Shown here in pieces: positions 42,995-52,276 of a DNA stretch of 64,000 bases. Made by a program: the position numbers and the translations under genes. Source of the DNA: an uncultured Kiloniellaceae bacterium (GTDB lineage Bacteria > Pseudomonadota > Alphaproteobacteria > Kiloniellales > Kiloniellaceae); the NCBI GenBank assembly GCA_947493695.1, contig CANLSF010000003.1:558001-622000 (forward strand), given 5' to 3'. Each line of letters starts with the position of its first letter. Within the stretch, counting starts at the first letter, position 1. The notes under the pieces are model-generated. The model ran no database searches and was not told where the DNA came from. It saw only the letters and a program-made list of their open reading frames with translations.

Positions 42995-44278
42995 ATGAGT
43001 CCCAAGTCAAAAATCAATCGTCGGAACCTTATGAAAAGTGCCGCGGGCGTTACTGCGTTCGCCGCTGGATCCCAGATTATCGGAGCACCGATGATCTGGG
43101 CGCAAAACATCAAAGATGTGACGCTCCTGCATGTCGGCGGCGCCTACTCGGCAATGAAGCCAATTGCGGAGCAAGCCAGTAAGGATCTGGGCTTCAAAAT
43201 CGAAATGCAGAACCTCGGGTTCGAACCCTTGACCGCCCGCGTGGCAACGCAGCCAAACACGATCGACATCGCCGATTTGTCTTTTGTATCCATGCCTGCG
43301 GTTACGCCGCGCGGTGTCATGCAGGGGATGGATGTGTCTCGCATCAAAAACTGGGACAAGATCACCCCGCTATTTACGCAAGGCAAGAACGAGGATGGAT
43401 CGGAGGCTTCCAAACAAGGTAATGCGCCTTCGGAGATGATCTATCTGGAAAGCGCAGACGCACGTGCATGGGCGAAAGGTCCCACTGGTTTTGCCAGCTT
43501 GATCCCGACGATCTACAACGCCGATACCCTGGGCATCCGCCCTGACCTGATCGGCCGCCCCATCGAAAGCTGGGCGGAGCTGCTGAACCCCGAATTCACG
43601 GGAAAGGCCAGTCTGGTGGACACACCGGCGGTCGGTATGATGGACGCAGCCATGGCTCTGGAAGGTCGGGGCGATCTGACCTATGGCGACAAGGGCAACA
43701 TGACCCGCGAGGAGATTGATCAAACCATCGACGTCTTGCTGGACCTTAAGAAGTCCGGCCATTTCCGGTCCTTTTGGAACACATTCGACGGGTCGGTGAA
43801 CCTGATGGCCTCCGGTGAGGTTATCATTCAATCCATGTGGGCCCCTGCTGTAACAGCGGTCAAATCGCGCGGCGTGCCCTGCACTTATGCCGCCCTGAAA
43901 GAGGGCTATCGCGGTTGGGGAAACGGGATTGGCATGATGTCCCATCTTGATGGTCTGAAACGCGACGCGGCTTACGAATACATCAATTGGTATCTGAGCG
44001 GCTGGCAAGGCGCATTCATCGCCAAACAAGGCTATTACAGTGCGGTTCCGGAAACCACCAAGGCCGCGCTGTCACCGGAGGAATGGGATTATTGGTACGA
44101 GGGGAAACCTGCTGCAGTCGACATCCTCGATCCGGTAGGCAATCTGCAGGACAAGGCGGGCGCGGTGCGCGACGGCGGCAGTTACTCGGACCGAGTGGGC
44201 AATATCGCGGCCTGGAATGCCATCATGGATGAAGACCGCTATCTGACACGGCGTTGGACAGACTTCATCTCTGCGTGA
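42995..44278 (+). CDS. ABC transporter solute-binding protein, Tat-type signal
   Basis: A 427-residue extracellular binding protein of the spermidine/putrescine (PotD) class. The N-terminus has a twin-arginine motif (NRRNLMKSAAGVTAFAAG), so it is probably exported folded by Tat. Mature features are LHVGGAYSAMKPIAEQASKDLGF, GPTGFASLIPTIYNADTLGI and KEGYRGW. First gene of an operon with two permeases and an ATPase. The ligand is likely a cationic or amide-like nitrogen compound by family analogy. Confidence 0.93.
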   Translation: MSPKSKINRRNLMKSAAGVTAFAAGSQIIGAPMIWAQNIKDVTLLHVGGAYSAMKPIAEQASKDLGFKIEMQNLGFEPLTARVATQPNTIDIADLSFVSMPAVTPRGVMQGMDVSRIKNWDKITPLFTQGKNEDGSEASKQGNAPSEMIYLESADARAWAKGPTGFASLIPTIYNADTLGIRPDLIGRPIESWAELLNPEFTGKASLVDTPAVGMMDAAMALEGRGDLTYGDKGNMTREEIDQTIDVLLDLKKSGHFRSFWNTFDGSVNLMASGEVIIQSMWAPAVTAVKSRGVPCTYAALKEGYRGWGNGIGMMSHLDGLKRDAAYEYINWYLSGWQGAFIAKQGYYSAVPETTKAALSPEEWDYWYEGKPAAVDILDPVGNLQDKAGAVRDGGSYSDRVGNIAAWNAIMDEDRYLTRRWTDFISA

Positions 44279-44288
44279 TCACGCATTA

Positions 44289-44317
44289 GGATGGCCCGGT
44301 TCGGATACGGGCCATCC
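44289..44317 (+). terminator. Hairpin between binding-protein and permease genes
   Basis: GGATGGCCCG (44289-44298) and CGGGCCATCC (44308-44317) form a perfect 10-bp stem with a 9-base loop, starting 10 bases after the binding-protein stop. A short TTTTT follows only 17 bases later (44337-44331 region), so it may act as a weak terminator or as a 3' stabiliser that raises binding-protein mRNA above permease mRNA. Confidence 0.65.
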
Positions 44318-44350
44318 TTCTCCCGGTTTTTCGTCGGCATCAGGGCTATA

Positions 44351-45214
44351 ATGGCGTCATTTTCACCCCGCGGTATTTCGTGGCTGCAGACCGCGCCACT
44401 GGTCGTAATCCTCCTCGTGTTCCTCATCGCGCCCTTGGCCGTTATCGTCATGGTCAGTTTCTGGGACTACAGCGTAGGGGGTATGTATCCAGATTTCATC
44501 TGGCTGAACTATGAAGACCTCTTGACCTCGCCGACGACGATTGCGCTGTACCAGCGCACTCTGAAATTCGCTTTCCTGGTCTGGATGATCACGTTGATCA
44601 TCGGATTTACCGTGTCGTACTTCCTGACCTTCTGTATCCGCTCGACCGTGTGGCGCATGGCATTGTTTCTGGTCTGCACCGTGCCCTTCTGGACTTCGAA
44701 CGTCATCCGTATGATCGCCTGGATCCCGTTTCTGGGGCGAAACGGCGCTATCAACCAGGGGCTCATGGCAGGAGGCGTTATCGACGAGCCACTGGATTTC
44801 CTGCTGTTCTCGGAGTTCTCGGTCGTTCTGACCTATGTACATCTCTATACGCTCTTCATGATCGTTCCGATCTTCAACGCGATGTCCAAGATTGATTTCG
44901 ATATCATCGAGGCCGCACAGGACGCGGGCGCGACAGGATTTCAGGTCTTACGCAACATCATTCTCCCCCTGACGCTGAACGGGATAGGGCTCGGGTCAAT
45001 TTTCATCGTCACGCTGGTGATGGGAGACTTTTTCATTGTCCGTGTGATGAGCGGATCGCAGTCCGGCACCGTCGCCTCCGGCATGGCTTATGAAATTGGC
45101 GGACTGCAATATCCGGCTGCCGCTGCCAATGCGGTGGTCCTTGTTGCGGTCGTCGTTGTGATCGTCAGCATCATCCTGCGCTTTGTCGATGTGCGCAAAG
45201 TGTTGACGGAGTGA
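44351..45214 (+). CDS. ABC transporter permease (PotB-like)
   Basis: About 287 residues with six expected membrane segments and the EAA loop IIEAAQDAGATGFQVLRNIILPL that contacts the ATPase. ATG 44351 has AGGG 5 bases upstream; an open extension from 44291 would include the hairpin and is rejected. The gene is separated by 4 bases from the second permease. Confidence 0.92.
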   Translation: MASFSPRGISWLQTAPLVVILLVFLIAPLAVIVMVSFWDYSVGGMYPDFIWLNYEDLLTSPTTIALYQRTLKFAFLVWMITLIIGFTVSYFLTFCIRSTVWRMALFLVCTVPFWTSNVIRMIAWIPFLGRNGAINQGLMAGGVIDEPLDFLLFSEFSVVLTYVHLYTLFMIVPIFNAMSKIDFDIIEAAQDAGATGFQVLRNIILPLTLNGIGLGSIFIVTLVMGDFFIVRVMSGSQSGTVASGMAYEIGGLQYPAAAANAVVLVAVVVVIVSIILRFVDVRKVLTE

Positions 45215-45218
45215 GCCG

Positions 45219-46034
45219 ATGAAACAGCCACTGGTAACCTATATTCTGGGTGCGTTTTTTGGCCTGTATGTGTTGTTCCTTTATGGTCCGATGTTCGTCA
45301 TCTTCCTCTTGTCTTTCCAGGGTCCCACCGGGGGGATGACATTTCCGCTGCAGGGTCTGTCATTGCACTGGTTCAAAGAGCTTTGGGCCCAAAACGTCAG
45401 CGGCGACGTGGCCGGATCGTTCCAAAGATCCATCGCACTGGGTCTGCTGGTGATGGTCATCACCGTGGGCGTTTCCGTCGCGGCAGGCTTTGGCTTCAGG
45501 CGTGCGTTTCCCGGGGCACGGGTGTTGTTTTACGTGGCTGTGATCAGCCTCATTATGCCGGGGTTTCTGATTTCCTTTGGTTTGGGCTTGATCCTGCAGC
45601 TTTTGGGCATCGATGCACAATGGTTCACCTCGGCATTGGGCGCGCAGCTGACCTGGACGCTGCCTTTTGGTCTGCTGATCATGTTTGCGGTCCTGGCCCG
45701 TTTCGACCGTAGCGTGGAAGAAGCCGCTCAAGATCTGGGCGCATCGCGCAGTCAGACTCTACGGCACGTTACGTTACCCCTGCTTGCGCCGGGGATCGTG
45801 GGCGTTGCTCTGTTCGGCTTCACGCTCTCTTACGACGAAATTCCACGTACCACGCTGGTGGTCGGCAACAGCAATACGCTGCCCATGGAAGTGCTGGCGA
45901 TGACAAACACACTCACGACACCGTCGCTTTACGCCATTGGCACCATCACAACTCTCGTTTCTCTGGCCTGCATCCTCTTCGCGCTGGTGTCCATCATCCG
46001 CATGCAGCGCCGTACGAAACTCAAGAAGGCCTGA
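45219..46034 (+). CDS. ABC transporter permease (PotC-like)
   Basis: A 271-residue inner-membrane protein with the EAA motif VEEAAQDLGASRSQTLRHVTLPLLAPG and C-terminal SLYAIGTITTLVSLACIL, as in PotC-type permeases. It works with the preceding permease as the membrane channel of the importer. Confidence 0.93.
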   Translation: MKQPLVTYILGAFFGLYVLFLYGPMFVIFLLSFQGPTGGMTFPLQGLSLHWFKELWAQNVSGDVAGSFQRSIALGLLVMVITVGVSVAAGFGFRRAFPGARVLFYVAVISLIMPGFLISFGLGLILQLLGIDAQWFTSALGAQLTWTLPFGLLIMFAVLARFDRSVEEAAQDLGASRSQTLRHVTLPLLAPGIVGVALFGFTLSYDEIPRTTLVVGNSNTLPMEVLAMTNTLTTPSLYAIGTITTLVSLACILFALVSIIRMQRRTKLKKA

Positions 46035-46039
46035 CAGAT

Positions 46040-47101
46040 ATGTCGGAAATCAGCAGCGGTAAAATCGAGATCATCCAGGTTGATAAATTCTATGATGACG
46101 TTCACGCCGTACGCGGTGTCAGCCTGACAATACCGGCAGGCAGTTATTGCTGTCTTCTTGGGCCGAGCGGCTGCGGAAAGTCCTCGCTCCTGCGCATGAT
46201 CGCAGGTCACGAGAATGCAAGCGCGGGTGATATGCATATCGACGGGCGGAGCATTCTTGGATTGCCCGCACGCCAGCGTCCAACAGCGATGATGTTTCAA
46301 AGCTATGCGCTGTTTCCGCATCTGACCTGCCTCGACAATGTTGCCTTCAGTCAAAAGATGCAGGGCGTTGATAAAGTCACCCGTCATGCAAAAGCCAAAG
46401 ACATGCTGGACATGGTGCAGATGGGAGACTTTGGCCAGCGCCTGCCTGCGCAGTTATCCGGCGGACAACGTCAGCGAATTGCCCTCGCGCGCGCATTGAT
46501 CACAGAGCCGAAAGTGCTGTTGCTTGACGAGCCTCTGTCCGCGCTTGATGAAAACCTTCGTGTGCTCATGCGCAATGAATTACGCCAGATGCAGCAGAAA
46601 CTCGGCATCACCTTTGTCCATGTCACCCACACCAACACCGAAGCGATCGCGACCTCGGACATGGTTGTTGTGATGGGCGATGGGGTGATCGATCAGGCAG
46701 GCCCTCCACGCGAGGTCTTTAACCACCCCGCCTCGCTTTATACAGCCCGGTTCATGGGTGGGCACAATATTGTGCCTGTGCGCGATGGTCGTTTGCAATT
46801 TGGAGGCGGACAAACTGCCGAACCGCCCAAGGGCGATGCGGGCTATTATTCGCTACGCCAGGACCTGACCCTCATCGAACCGTTGGCACAGTCGTCGCAC
46901 AGTGCAGAACCAAGCATAGAAGCCTCAATCGCGAGGGTCGAATATGAAGGGGCATCCTTCAAGGTTACCCTGGATCGCGGCGACCCCGCCCCTCTTATTG
47001 CACGTGTTTTTGATCGCGATTTCGAAACATCCGGGCTGACGGTCGGTGCACCGGTACGGCTGCGCTTTGAAATGGCAGATCTTTGCCCGATGCGGTCTTG
47101 A
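46040..47101 (+). CDS. ABC transporter ATPase (PotA-like)
   Basis: A 353-residue ATPase: Walker A GPSGCGKSS (about 38-46), Q-loop FQSYALFPH, signature LSGGQRQR, Walker B VLLLDEPLSALD and the switch histidine HVTHT. The C-terminal 100 residues form the TOBE-type regulatory domain found in PotA/FbpC proteins. It powers import through the two permeases. Confidence 0.95.
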   Translation: MSEISSGKIEIIQVDKFYDDVHAVRGVSLTIPAGSYCCLLGPSGCGKSSLLRMIAGHENASAGDMHIDGRSILGLPARQRPTAMMFQSYALFPHLTCLDNVAFSQKMQGVDKVTRHAKAKDMLDMVQMGDFGQRLPAQLSGGQRQRIALARALITEPKVLLLDEPLSALDENLRVLMRNELRQMQQKLGITFVHVTHTNTEAIATSDMVVVMGDGVIDQAGPPREVFNHPASLYTARFMGGHNIVPVRDGRLQFGGGQTAEPPKGDAGYYSLRQDLTLIEPLAQSSHSAEPSIEASIARVEYEGASFKVTLDRGDPAPLIARVFDRDFETSGLTVGAPVRLRFEMADLCPMRS

Positions 47102-47122
47102 AAAAACGAAAGGAGACAAGCT

Positions 47123-48034
47123 TTGTCCACCAGGAACATAGTAGGTTATGGCGAAACGCCTCCTGATCCGTGCTGGCCAAACGCTGCACGTATAGCGGTG
47201 CAATTCGTGATCAACTATGAAGAGGGTGGCGAGCGAACACTGCTGAACGGCGACAGTGAGTCCGAATCCTATCTGACGGAGATTGTGGGAACTGCACCGA
47301 TGCAGGGGCGTCGCGATCTCAACGCGGAAAGCACATATGAATACGGATCTAAATCCGGGTTCTGGCGGCTCCACCGGCTGTTTGAAAAATACGAGATCCC
47401 GGTCACCGTTTATGGCGTCACGCGCGCCTTGGAACTGAATCCCGGCGCTGTGGCGGCCATGAATCGATCCGGCTGGGAAATCGCCAGCCATGGCCTGCGC
47501 TGGATCGACTACAGCAGTTTTTCGCAGGACGAAGAGCGCGCGCATTTAATACAGGCATTGGATCTGCACACAGCCACCTGCGGTCAGCGGCCGGTTGGCT
47601 GGTATACCGGGCGGATCAGCGAAAACACCCGGCGGCTGCTGGTTGAAGAAGGTGGTTTTCTCTACGATTCGGATGATTACTCTGACGACCTGCCCTATTG
47701 GAACATCGAACACGGCAAGCCACATCTGGTGATTCCCTATGCACTGGACAGCAACGATTTTCGCTTTGCAATGCCGCAAGGCTTTAACTCAGGTACGCAG
47801 TTTCTGGATTATCTGAGAGACAGCTTTGACTATCTCTACAGTGAAGGCGCGTGCGCTCCGAAAATCCTCAATATCGGACTTCACTGCCGCTTGAGCGGTC
47901 GTCCCGGAAGGACCGCTGCGTTGGAGCGGTTTATCCAGCATATCAAAGAGCATGACGAGGTTTGGATATGCCGCAGAGTCGACATCGCACGCCATTGGCA
48001 TGATAATTTTCACCCCGACGGGAATTCAAAATGA
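47123..48034 (+). CDS. Polysaccharide-deacetylase-fold amidohydrolase, PuuE allantoinase-like
   Basis: A 303-residue NodB-fold hydrolase whose N-terminus (YGETPPDPCWPNAARIAVQFVINYEEGGE) and later IASHGLRWIDYSSFSQDEER and GWYTGR segments match PuuE-type allantoinases, metal-independent or metal-dependent enzymes that open a cyclic ureide. The start is TTG 47123 with AAGGAGAC about 8 bases upstream. Placed after the importer ATPase, it suggests that the imported compound is a cyclic amide, ureide or similar molecule; allantoin itself is only one possibility. Confidence 0.85.
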   Translation: MSTRNIVGYGETPPDPCWPNAARIAVQFVINYEEGGERTLLNGDSESESYLTEIVGTAPMQGRRDLNAESTYEYGSKSGFWRLHRLFEKYEIPVTVYGVTRALELNPGAVAAMNRSGWEIASHGLRWIDYSSFSQDEERAHLIQALDLHTATCGQRPVGWYTGRISENTRRLLVEEGGFLYDSDDYSDDLPYWNIEHGKPHLVIPYALDSNDFRFAMPQGFNSGTQFLDYLRDSFDYLYSEGACAPKILNIGLHCRLSGRPGRTAALERFIQHIKEHDEVWICRRVDIARHWHDNFHPDGNSK

Positions 48035-48843
48035 CAATCCGCACAATGAAATTAGCCGACCTTGAACTGGCGCTGGATTGGGCGGCACAAGAGGGTTGGA
48101 ATCCCGGTCTTGATGATGCGGCGGCGTTTTTGGCTGCAGATCCGGATGGGTTTTTGATCAGTGAAGTAGATGGCAAACCCGCCGCCGTTATTTCAGTCGT
48201 CAATCATGATCCCACCTTCGCGTTTCTCGGCCTTTACATCTGCGCACCGGAGTTTCGCGGCCAAGGCCACGGGCTCGCGCTATGGAAGGCGGGAATTCTC
48301 CACGCAGGCGGTCGCTGCATCGGGTTGGACGGCGTGCCGGACCAGCAGGCGAACTACGCACGCTCGGGGTTTGATTCGGCGGGTAAAACCGTGCGCTATA
48401 CAGGCAGCTTGCCGACGGATGCGCCGCCTCAAATCGAAGTGCCTCAAGAGATCGCAGCAATATCTGCAGCGGATGCGGAGTTTAGTGGTTTCACGCGCCC
48501 CAACTTTGCGCAGGCCTGGTTCGCAGACACCCAGACACGCCGCACGTTCAGCCTTGGAAAGGGTTGCTTTGCAACTGCGCGCCAATGCCGTGATGGTGTG
48601 AAGGTCGGGCCGCTCTACGCCAATTCGGTTTCAGAACTGGACACTCTTTTCGCATTGATCTCCCGGCAATTCGGTCGACAGCCGGTCACGTTGGACATTC
48701 CCCTGCAATCTAAGGCGTTGAGTGACTACGTTTCGGATATGGGCTTTACGCCTTCCTTTGAAACCGCACGGATGTACAAGGGAAAAGCACCCTTGTTAAA
48801 GCTGCCGGTATTTTCTGCGACAGCGACCTTGGAACTCGGCTGA
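48031..48843 (+). CDS. Two-domain GNAT acetyltransferase (YitH/DUF1248-type)
   Basis: A 270-residue protein. Residues 1-130 form a GNAT domain (FLGLYICAPEFRGQGHGLALWKAGI with the acetyl-CoA loop RGQGHG), and the second half resembles the C-terminal domain of YitH/HolE-type acetyltransferases (VGPLYANSVSELDTLFALISRQFG, TLDIPLQSKALSDYVSDMGF). It overlaps the PuuE-like gene by 4 bases and so belongs to the importer operon; it may modify the imported compound or its breakdown product. Confidence 0.85.
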   Translation: MTIRTMKLADLELALDWAAQEGWNPGLDDAAAFLAADPDGFLISEVDGKPAAVISVVNHDPTFAFLGLYICAPEFRGQGHGLALWKAGILHAGGRCIGLDGVPDQQANYARSGFDSAGKTVRYTGSLPTDAPPQIEVPQEIAAISAADAEFSGFTRPNFAQAWFADTQTRRTFSLGKGCFATARQCRDGVKVGPLYANSVSELDTLFALISRQFGRQPVTLDIPLQSKALSDYVSDMGFTPSFETARMYKGKAPLLKLPVFSATATLELG

Positions 48844-48960
48844 CCCCTACCGCGGACAGCAGACGCTAACGATCAGATCACTACACTCCAGAATCCGCGT
48901 GCTGATGCGCTCAATCGAACCTGCTGCGTAGGCATGGCGTTTGTGCCTCAGTCATCAGTT
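48844..48960. other. Convergent gap, nothing recognised
   Basis: The short gap between the GNAT gene and the convergent HxlR-type gene holds no clear terminator hairpin or other feature that I can support. Confidence 0.5.
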
Positions 48961-49521
48961 TTATCCGACCCTATCAACCTGGGCAAAACTGATTTCAGGT
49001 CCAGTGATCCTGCTGATCATTTCGCCTGTATTAACGGCGCGATAAATCGACCTCGGCGGGCGCGTCGCGTCGCTAACGCTCCGTTGCACCCAGCTTCGCG
49101 CCTCCAGTGATTTCAACGACAACGACAGCGAACGATCCGTGATGGTCAGGAGATTTCGTTTGATTTCATTGAAGTGGCTTGGCGAATGAAGCGAGGCCAA
49201 AACCGGCAAGGTCCAGGAGCGACGAAGCAATTCCTGATCCTCATCGCTGGACACACCCCGCACTTTCTTTGCGATTACGCCGACCTCGTTGCCAAGCCGG
49301 GTAAGGCGAAACTCCGGCCGCAGCGGATGGCCGTAGCCCGGGTTTCGCTCCACCAGTCCGCTGTCGATAAGATGTTCCATGCTTTGAGCAAAGGCCCCCC
49401 TGCCCGCGCCGGTTGCCGCCAGCAGCGTTGCTTGCCGCCCAGGAACGCCATCAAGCAGGCTCGATAGAATGGGGAGTCCCCAGGCCTTCGAGGTGATGTT
49501 GACAAAAAGCTCAATGTACAT
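48961..49521 (-). CDS. Duplicated HxlR-type winged-helix regulator
   Basis: A 186-residue protein made of two HxlR-like winged helices. The first half has SKAWGLPILSSLLDG...FAQSMEHLIDSGLVERNPG...EFRLTRLGNEVG; the second has LRRSWTLPVLASLHSPSHFNEIKRNLLTITDRSLSLSLKSLEARSWVQRSV. Ordinary HxlR proteins have one such domain in about 110-130 residues and act as dimers, so this may be a fused dimer. It is divergent from a VOC protein and has a perfect palindrome just upstream of its start. Confidence 0.82.
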   Translation of the reverse strand: MYIELFVNITSKAWGLPILSSLLDGVPGRQATLLAATGAGRGAFAQSMEHLIDSGLVERNPGYGHPLRPEFRLTRLGNEVGVIAKKVRGVSSDEDQELLRRSWTLPVLASLHSPSHFNEIKRNLLTITDRSLSLSLKSLEARSWVQRSVSDATRPPRSIYRAVNTGEMISRITGPEISFAQVDRVG

Positions 49522-49525
49522 AAAG

Positions 49526-49538
49526 TATAGTTACTATA
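49526..49538. promoter_or_regulatory. Palindromic operator between hxlR-like and VOC genes
   Basis: TATAGT-T-ACTATA is a perfect 13-bp palindrome 4 bases upstream of the HxlR-type start and 22 bases upstream of the VOC start. Its position would let one bound regulator block both genes. Confidence 0.7.
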
Positions 49539-49560
49539 TTTTAAGCCATCAGGAAAGATC

Positions 49561-49938
49561 ATGTCGCTCATTTCGCTCAAAAATACAATCACCATCGCCC
49601 TGTCGGTTTCGGATCGTCACGCAAGCGCAAAATGGTATGAAGAAACACTCGGATTTCAGACCATTTATCATGCAGATGAAGCGGGCTGGTCTGAAATGCT
49701 GACCAAAACAGACGGCGTTACACTCGGTCTTGGTGAACATACCAAACCGGCACCGGGCAACTGCGTTCCCGTTTTTGGAATCACCGACCTGGACAGTGCC
49801 CGTGACAAGCTGGAACAGGCCAAGGTTAAATTCGATGGTGAGACGGATGTCGTCGAAGGCATGGTCAAGACAGCCACATTCTACGATCCGGACGGCAATG
49901 CCCTCATGCTTGCGGAAGACTTGACCGGATCGGCGTGA
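49561..49938 (+). CDS. VOC-superfamily protein
   Basis: A 125-residue vicinal-oxygen-chelate protein (NTITIALSVSDRHASAKWYEETLGFQTIY at the start, MVKTATFYDPDGNALMLAEDL at the end). It is likely to bind or transform a small metabolite or toxic compound. It is controlled by the divergent duplicated HxlR-type regulator. Confidence 0.9.
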   Translation: MSLISLKNTITIALSVSDRHASAKWYEETLGFQTIYHADEAGWSEMLTKTDGVTLGLGEHTKPAPGNCVPVFGITDLDSARDKLEQAKVKFDGETDVVEGMVKTATFYDPDGNALMLAEDLTGSA

Positions 49939-49991
49939 CAACAGATTCGAAAGACCTTTGCGGCGATTCTCGCAGCTACGCGCGTTGCCCC

Positions 49992-51452
49992 CTATTCTGA
50001 GGCTTCGTAAAGCGCGCTTTCTGCCCCCAGATAGCCGTCCCACGCGAACCAGTAGGCGACATGGCCGGAGACACGTGGCAGGCGTTGACCCTGCGGTCCG
50101 ACAAGCGCATCTTCGGTGATCTGCCAGAACCCACCGGGGCCGTTCAGGTATGTCGGGTCTCCTGAAAAGAAAACATCGCCTCGATCGTAGGCGCGAACAG
50201 TCCGGGTCACGGCATCGCCGATCAGGACGACATTCGTAAAGCCGACCCGGTCGTTGATCACCGGCTCATTGGAGAAGGCCTTAAGCGGCCAGGCTTTCGC
50301 CCCGCCCGCGGCACGAATGCCGTAGACCTGTTCTTTCTGCTGCAGGCGGGTCTGGTCGGCGATCGCCGGAAACATGAGGTCGGGTGAAGCGAAGTAATCG
50401 CGATAAGCCACGCCGGAACCGTAATCGCGAAAGTATCCGGTCTCCGGTGACAAAACCCTGCTGTCCGGATGCCGGGCGCGCCAATCTGCCCAAGAGGTAA
50501 TGGTCGTCGGCCTGATCCTCAACGCAATACCGGAATGCGCCAGTGGGCCCGACACGGGTTCGCCGGTGAACTGGTTCCAGAGGCTTTCCGTCTGGCGATC
50601 AAACATAAGCTTGTTGGACCGGTACAAGAGCCCTGAAGAGCCAAAAGTAAAAGGCTCGTCCCGATCTTCGAGCTTGGTTTCGAAGAGGATACCGGCACCG
50701 CACAGGGTGCAGTAGGCCAGTGCTACAGGGACCCCGCCGATGACGTCGTTGAACATCTCGTGCCACCCCATGATCCGAAGCGGATAGGCGCGGGCATCGC
50801 CGTTGATCTCCACTCCGAACACCAGATCTCTATCGAGCAGGTAGTCCGCCTCCCCCGCCGAAATGAGCTTTGGGTTGTCCAAGGCAGGAATGCCATCGAC
50901 CCGCACCCCGCCCCAGGTGATTTCCTCAAAGCGGATCCGCAGCGCGTCCCGAGCCACAGGATCCGGATCTTTGAAGAACGACAAAAAGCGCTCATCAATC
51001 CCGCGCCAGTACCAGAACTTGAGATCGGTGTAACTTGGATGCGGCAGGATCTCGGGATGGGCTTCCTGGTAGAGCATCGCTGCCCGCCAGGTCGGAAGCT
51101 CCTCCCCCGTCAGCGCGTGAAGCACCCGCTGTGTTTCGACATGCGCCCCGCCAATGCGCATCATAAGCACCAACGAGGGGATCATGTCGCGATCTCCGCG
51201 CGCAATGAGGCTTTCGGCGGCGGCCTCCCGCTCACTGGTGCTTCCGATCAGAAGATCTTTGCTCAGCGCAAACAGGTCTTCATCAGCACGACTGGGCAAT
51301 GAAACCAGCGCCGCAAGGACGAGCAGAAGCGCCGAGATTCGAAAAACAGGATTGAACAGGCGAGGCCTCCATTTTCTTTCCCTCAGTTCTAACCCGTACA
51401 GCGTAAAGTGACAGCCGGGCTTCACCTTATCGTGCACAGACGTGAAGCTCAT
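49992..51452 (-). CDS. DUF3179-domain protein, probably exported
   Basis: About 486 residues, mostly a DUF3179 domain: NGDARAYPLRIMGWHEMFNDVIGGVPVALAYCTLCGAGILFE, GSSGLLYRSNKLMFDRQTESLWNQFTGEP. A hydrophobic stretch (VFRISALLLVLAALVSLPSRADE, about 36-58) looks like a signal peptide, so the true start is probably later than the listed ATG. The function of DUF3179 is not known; the paired cysteines in YCTLCGAG suggest a redox or metal role. Confidence 0.85.
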   Translation of the reverse strand: MSFTSVHDKVKPGCHFTLYGLELRERKWRPRLFNPVFRISALLLVLAALVSLPSRADEDLFALSKDLLIGSTSEREAAAESLIARGDRDMIPSLVLMMRIGGAHVETQRVLHALTGEELPTWRAAMLYQEAHPEILPHPSYTDLKFWYWRGIDERFLSFFKDPDPVARDALRIRFEEITWGGVRVDGIPALDNPKLISAGEADYLLDRDLVFGVEINGDARAYPLRIMGWHEMFNDVIGGVPVALAYCTLCGAGILFETKLEDRDEPFTFGSSGLLYRSNKLMFDRQTESLWNQFTGEPVSGPLAHSGIALRIRPTTITSWADWRARHPDSRVLSPETGYFRDYGSGVAYRDYFASPDLMFPAIADQTRLQQKEQVYGIRAAGGAKAWPLKAFSNEPVINDRVGFTNVVLIGDAVTRTVRAYDRGDVFFSGDPTYLNGPGGFWQITEDALVGPQGQRLPRVSGHVAYWFAWDGYLGAESALYEASE

Positions 51453-51464
51453 CTACAGCTTCAT

Positions 51465-52268
51465 TTAAGAGCCTTTGGCCCCGACTTCATATTGGCAGAA
51501 CTGATCATATTGCATGATCACCGATGCCCCTTCGAGCTGGATCACTCCAATGCTGGGCGCTTCCCTACCTGGCTTAAATGTATACCAGGTCCATGCAGGT
51601 CGCGGCGGTGGCGCCTGGTATAGAACCGAACGCATGGTCGAGAACGGGATCCGGCCAAGGGTGCCTGTTATCGGCCGGTGCACATGTCCGATGAACAAAT
51701 ACTTCACACATTCGAAGCCAGAAATCAGATCCATGAATACCTGCCCATTCTCCATGTTTTCCGTGTCTTGCATGGGTAAGCCAAGCGGCACCGGAGGATG
51801 GTGTATGAAAAGGAAAACGGGTGTGCTTCCAGACTCTAAAAGGGTCTGTTGCAGCCATTCACTGCGTGCCTGACAGACCTCTCCGGCATCTGATCCCGCT
51901 TTCTGCGTGTCCGCGCAGACGATCAGTCCACCGGGCGTTTCCACCTTATACTGAATGAAACCCGCCATGCAGCTGTCCGGCAAGGGCAGCAGCTGCCTGA
52001 CCAAATCACGGCTGTCATGGTTGCCGACCATCGGAAGGTAAGGAACGACCAACTTTGCCAGTCTTGCCCGCAACCCCTCATAATCGGCGCGCAGTCCACG
52101 GTTCACCATATCGCCTGTTATGACACAGAACTCTGCGTCAGAGTGATGATCATTGATGTGATCTATCGCAGCTTGAAGCCTTGCCCGAGGGTCATGACCC
52201 AGCACATCACTCTCTGCGGAAAAATGAGTGTCCGACATCCATATCAGCTTTGTCACCACGCTCTCCAA
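51465..52268 (-). CDS. Metallophosphoesterase, CpdA-like phosphodiesterase
   Basis: A 267-residue class III cyclic-nucleotide phosphodiesterase-type protein. Metal-binding motifs occur in order: MSDTHF (Asp, His), GDMVNRG, GNHD, HHPP and GHVH. The family includes 3',5'-cAMP phosphodiesterase CpdA but also other phosphodiesterases. It lies 8 bases after the EamA gene on the same strand and is probably cotranscribed with it. Confidence 0.88.
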   Translation of the reverse strand: MESVVTKLIWMSDTHFSAESDVLGHDPRARLQAAIDHINDHHSDAEFCVITGDMVNRGLRADYEGLRARLAKLVVPYLPMVGNHDSRDLVRQLLPLPDSCMAGFIQYKVETPGGLIVCADTQKAGSDAGEVCQARSEWLQQTLLESGSTPVFLFIHHPPVPLGLPMQDTENMENGQVFMDLISGFECVKYLFIGHVHRPITGTLGRIPFSTMRSVLYQAPPPRPAWTWYTFKPGREAPSIGVIQLEGASVIMQYDQFCQYEVGAKGS

Positions 52269-52276
52269 TTCAATCT

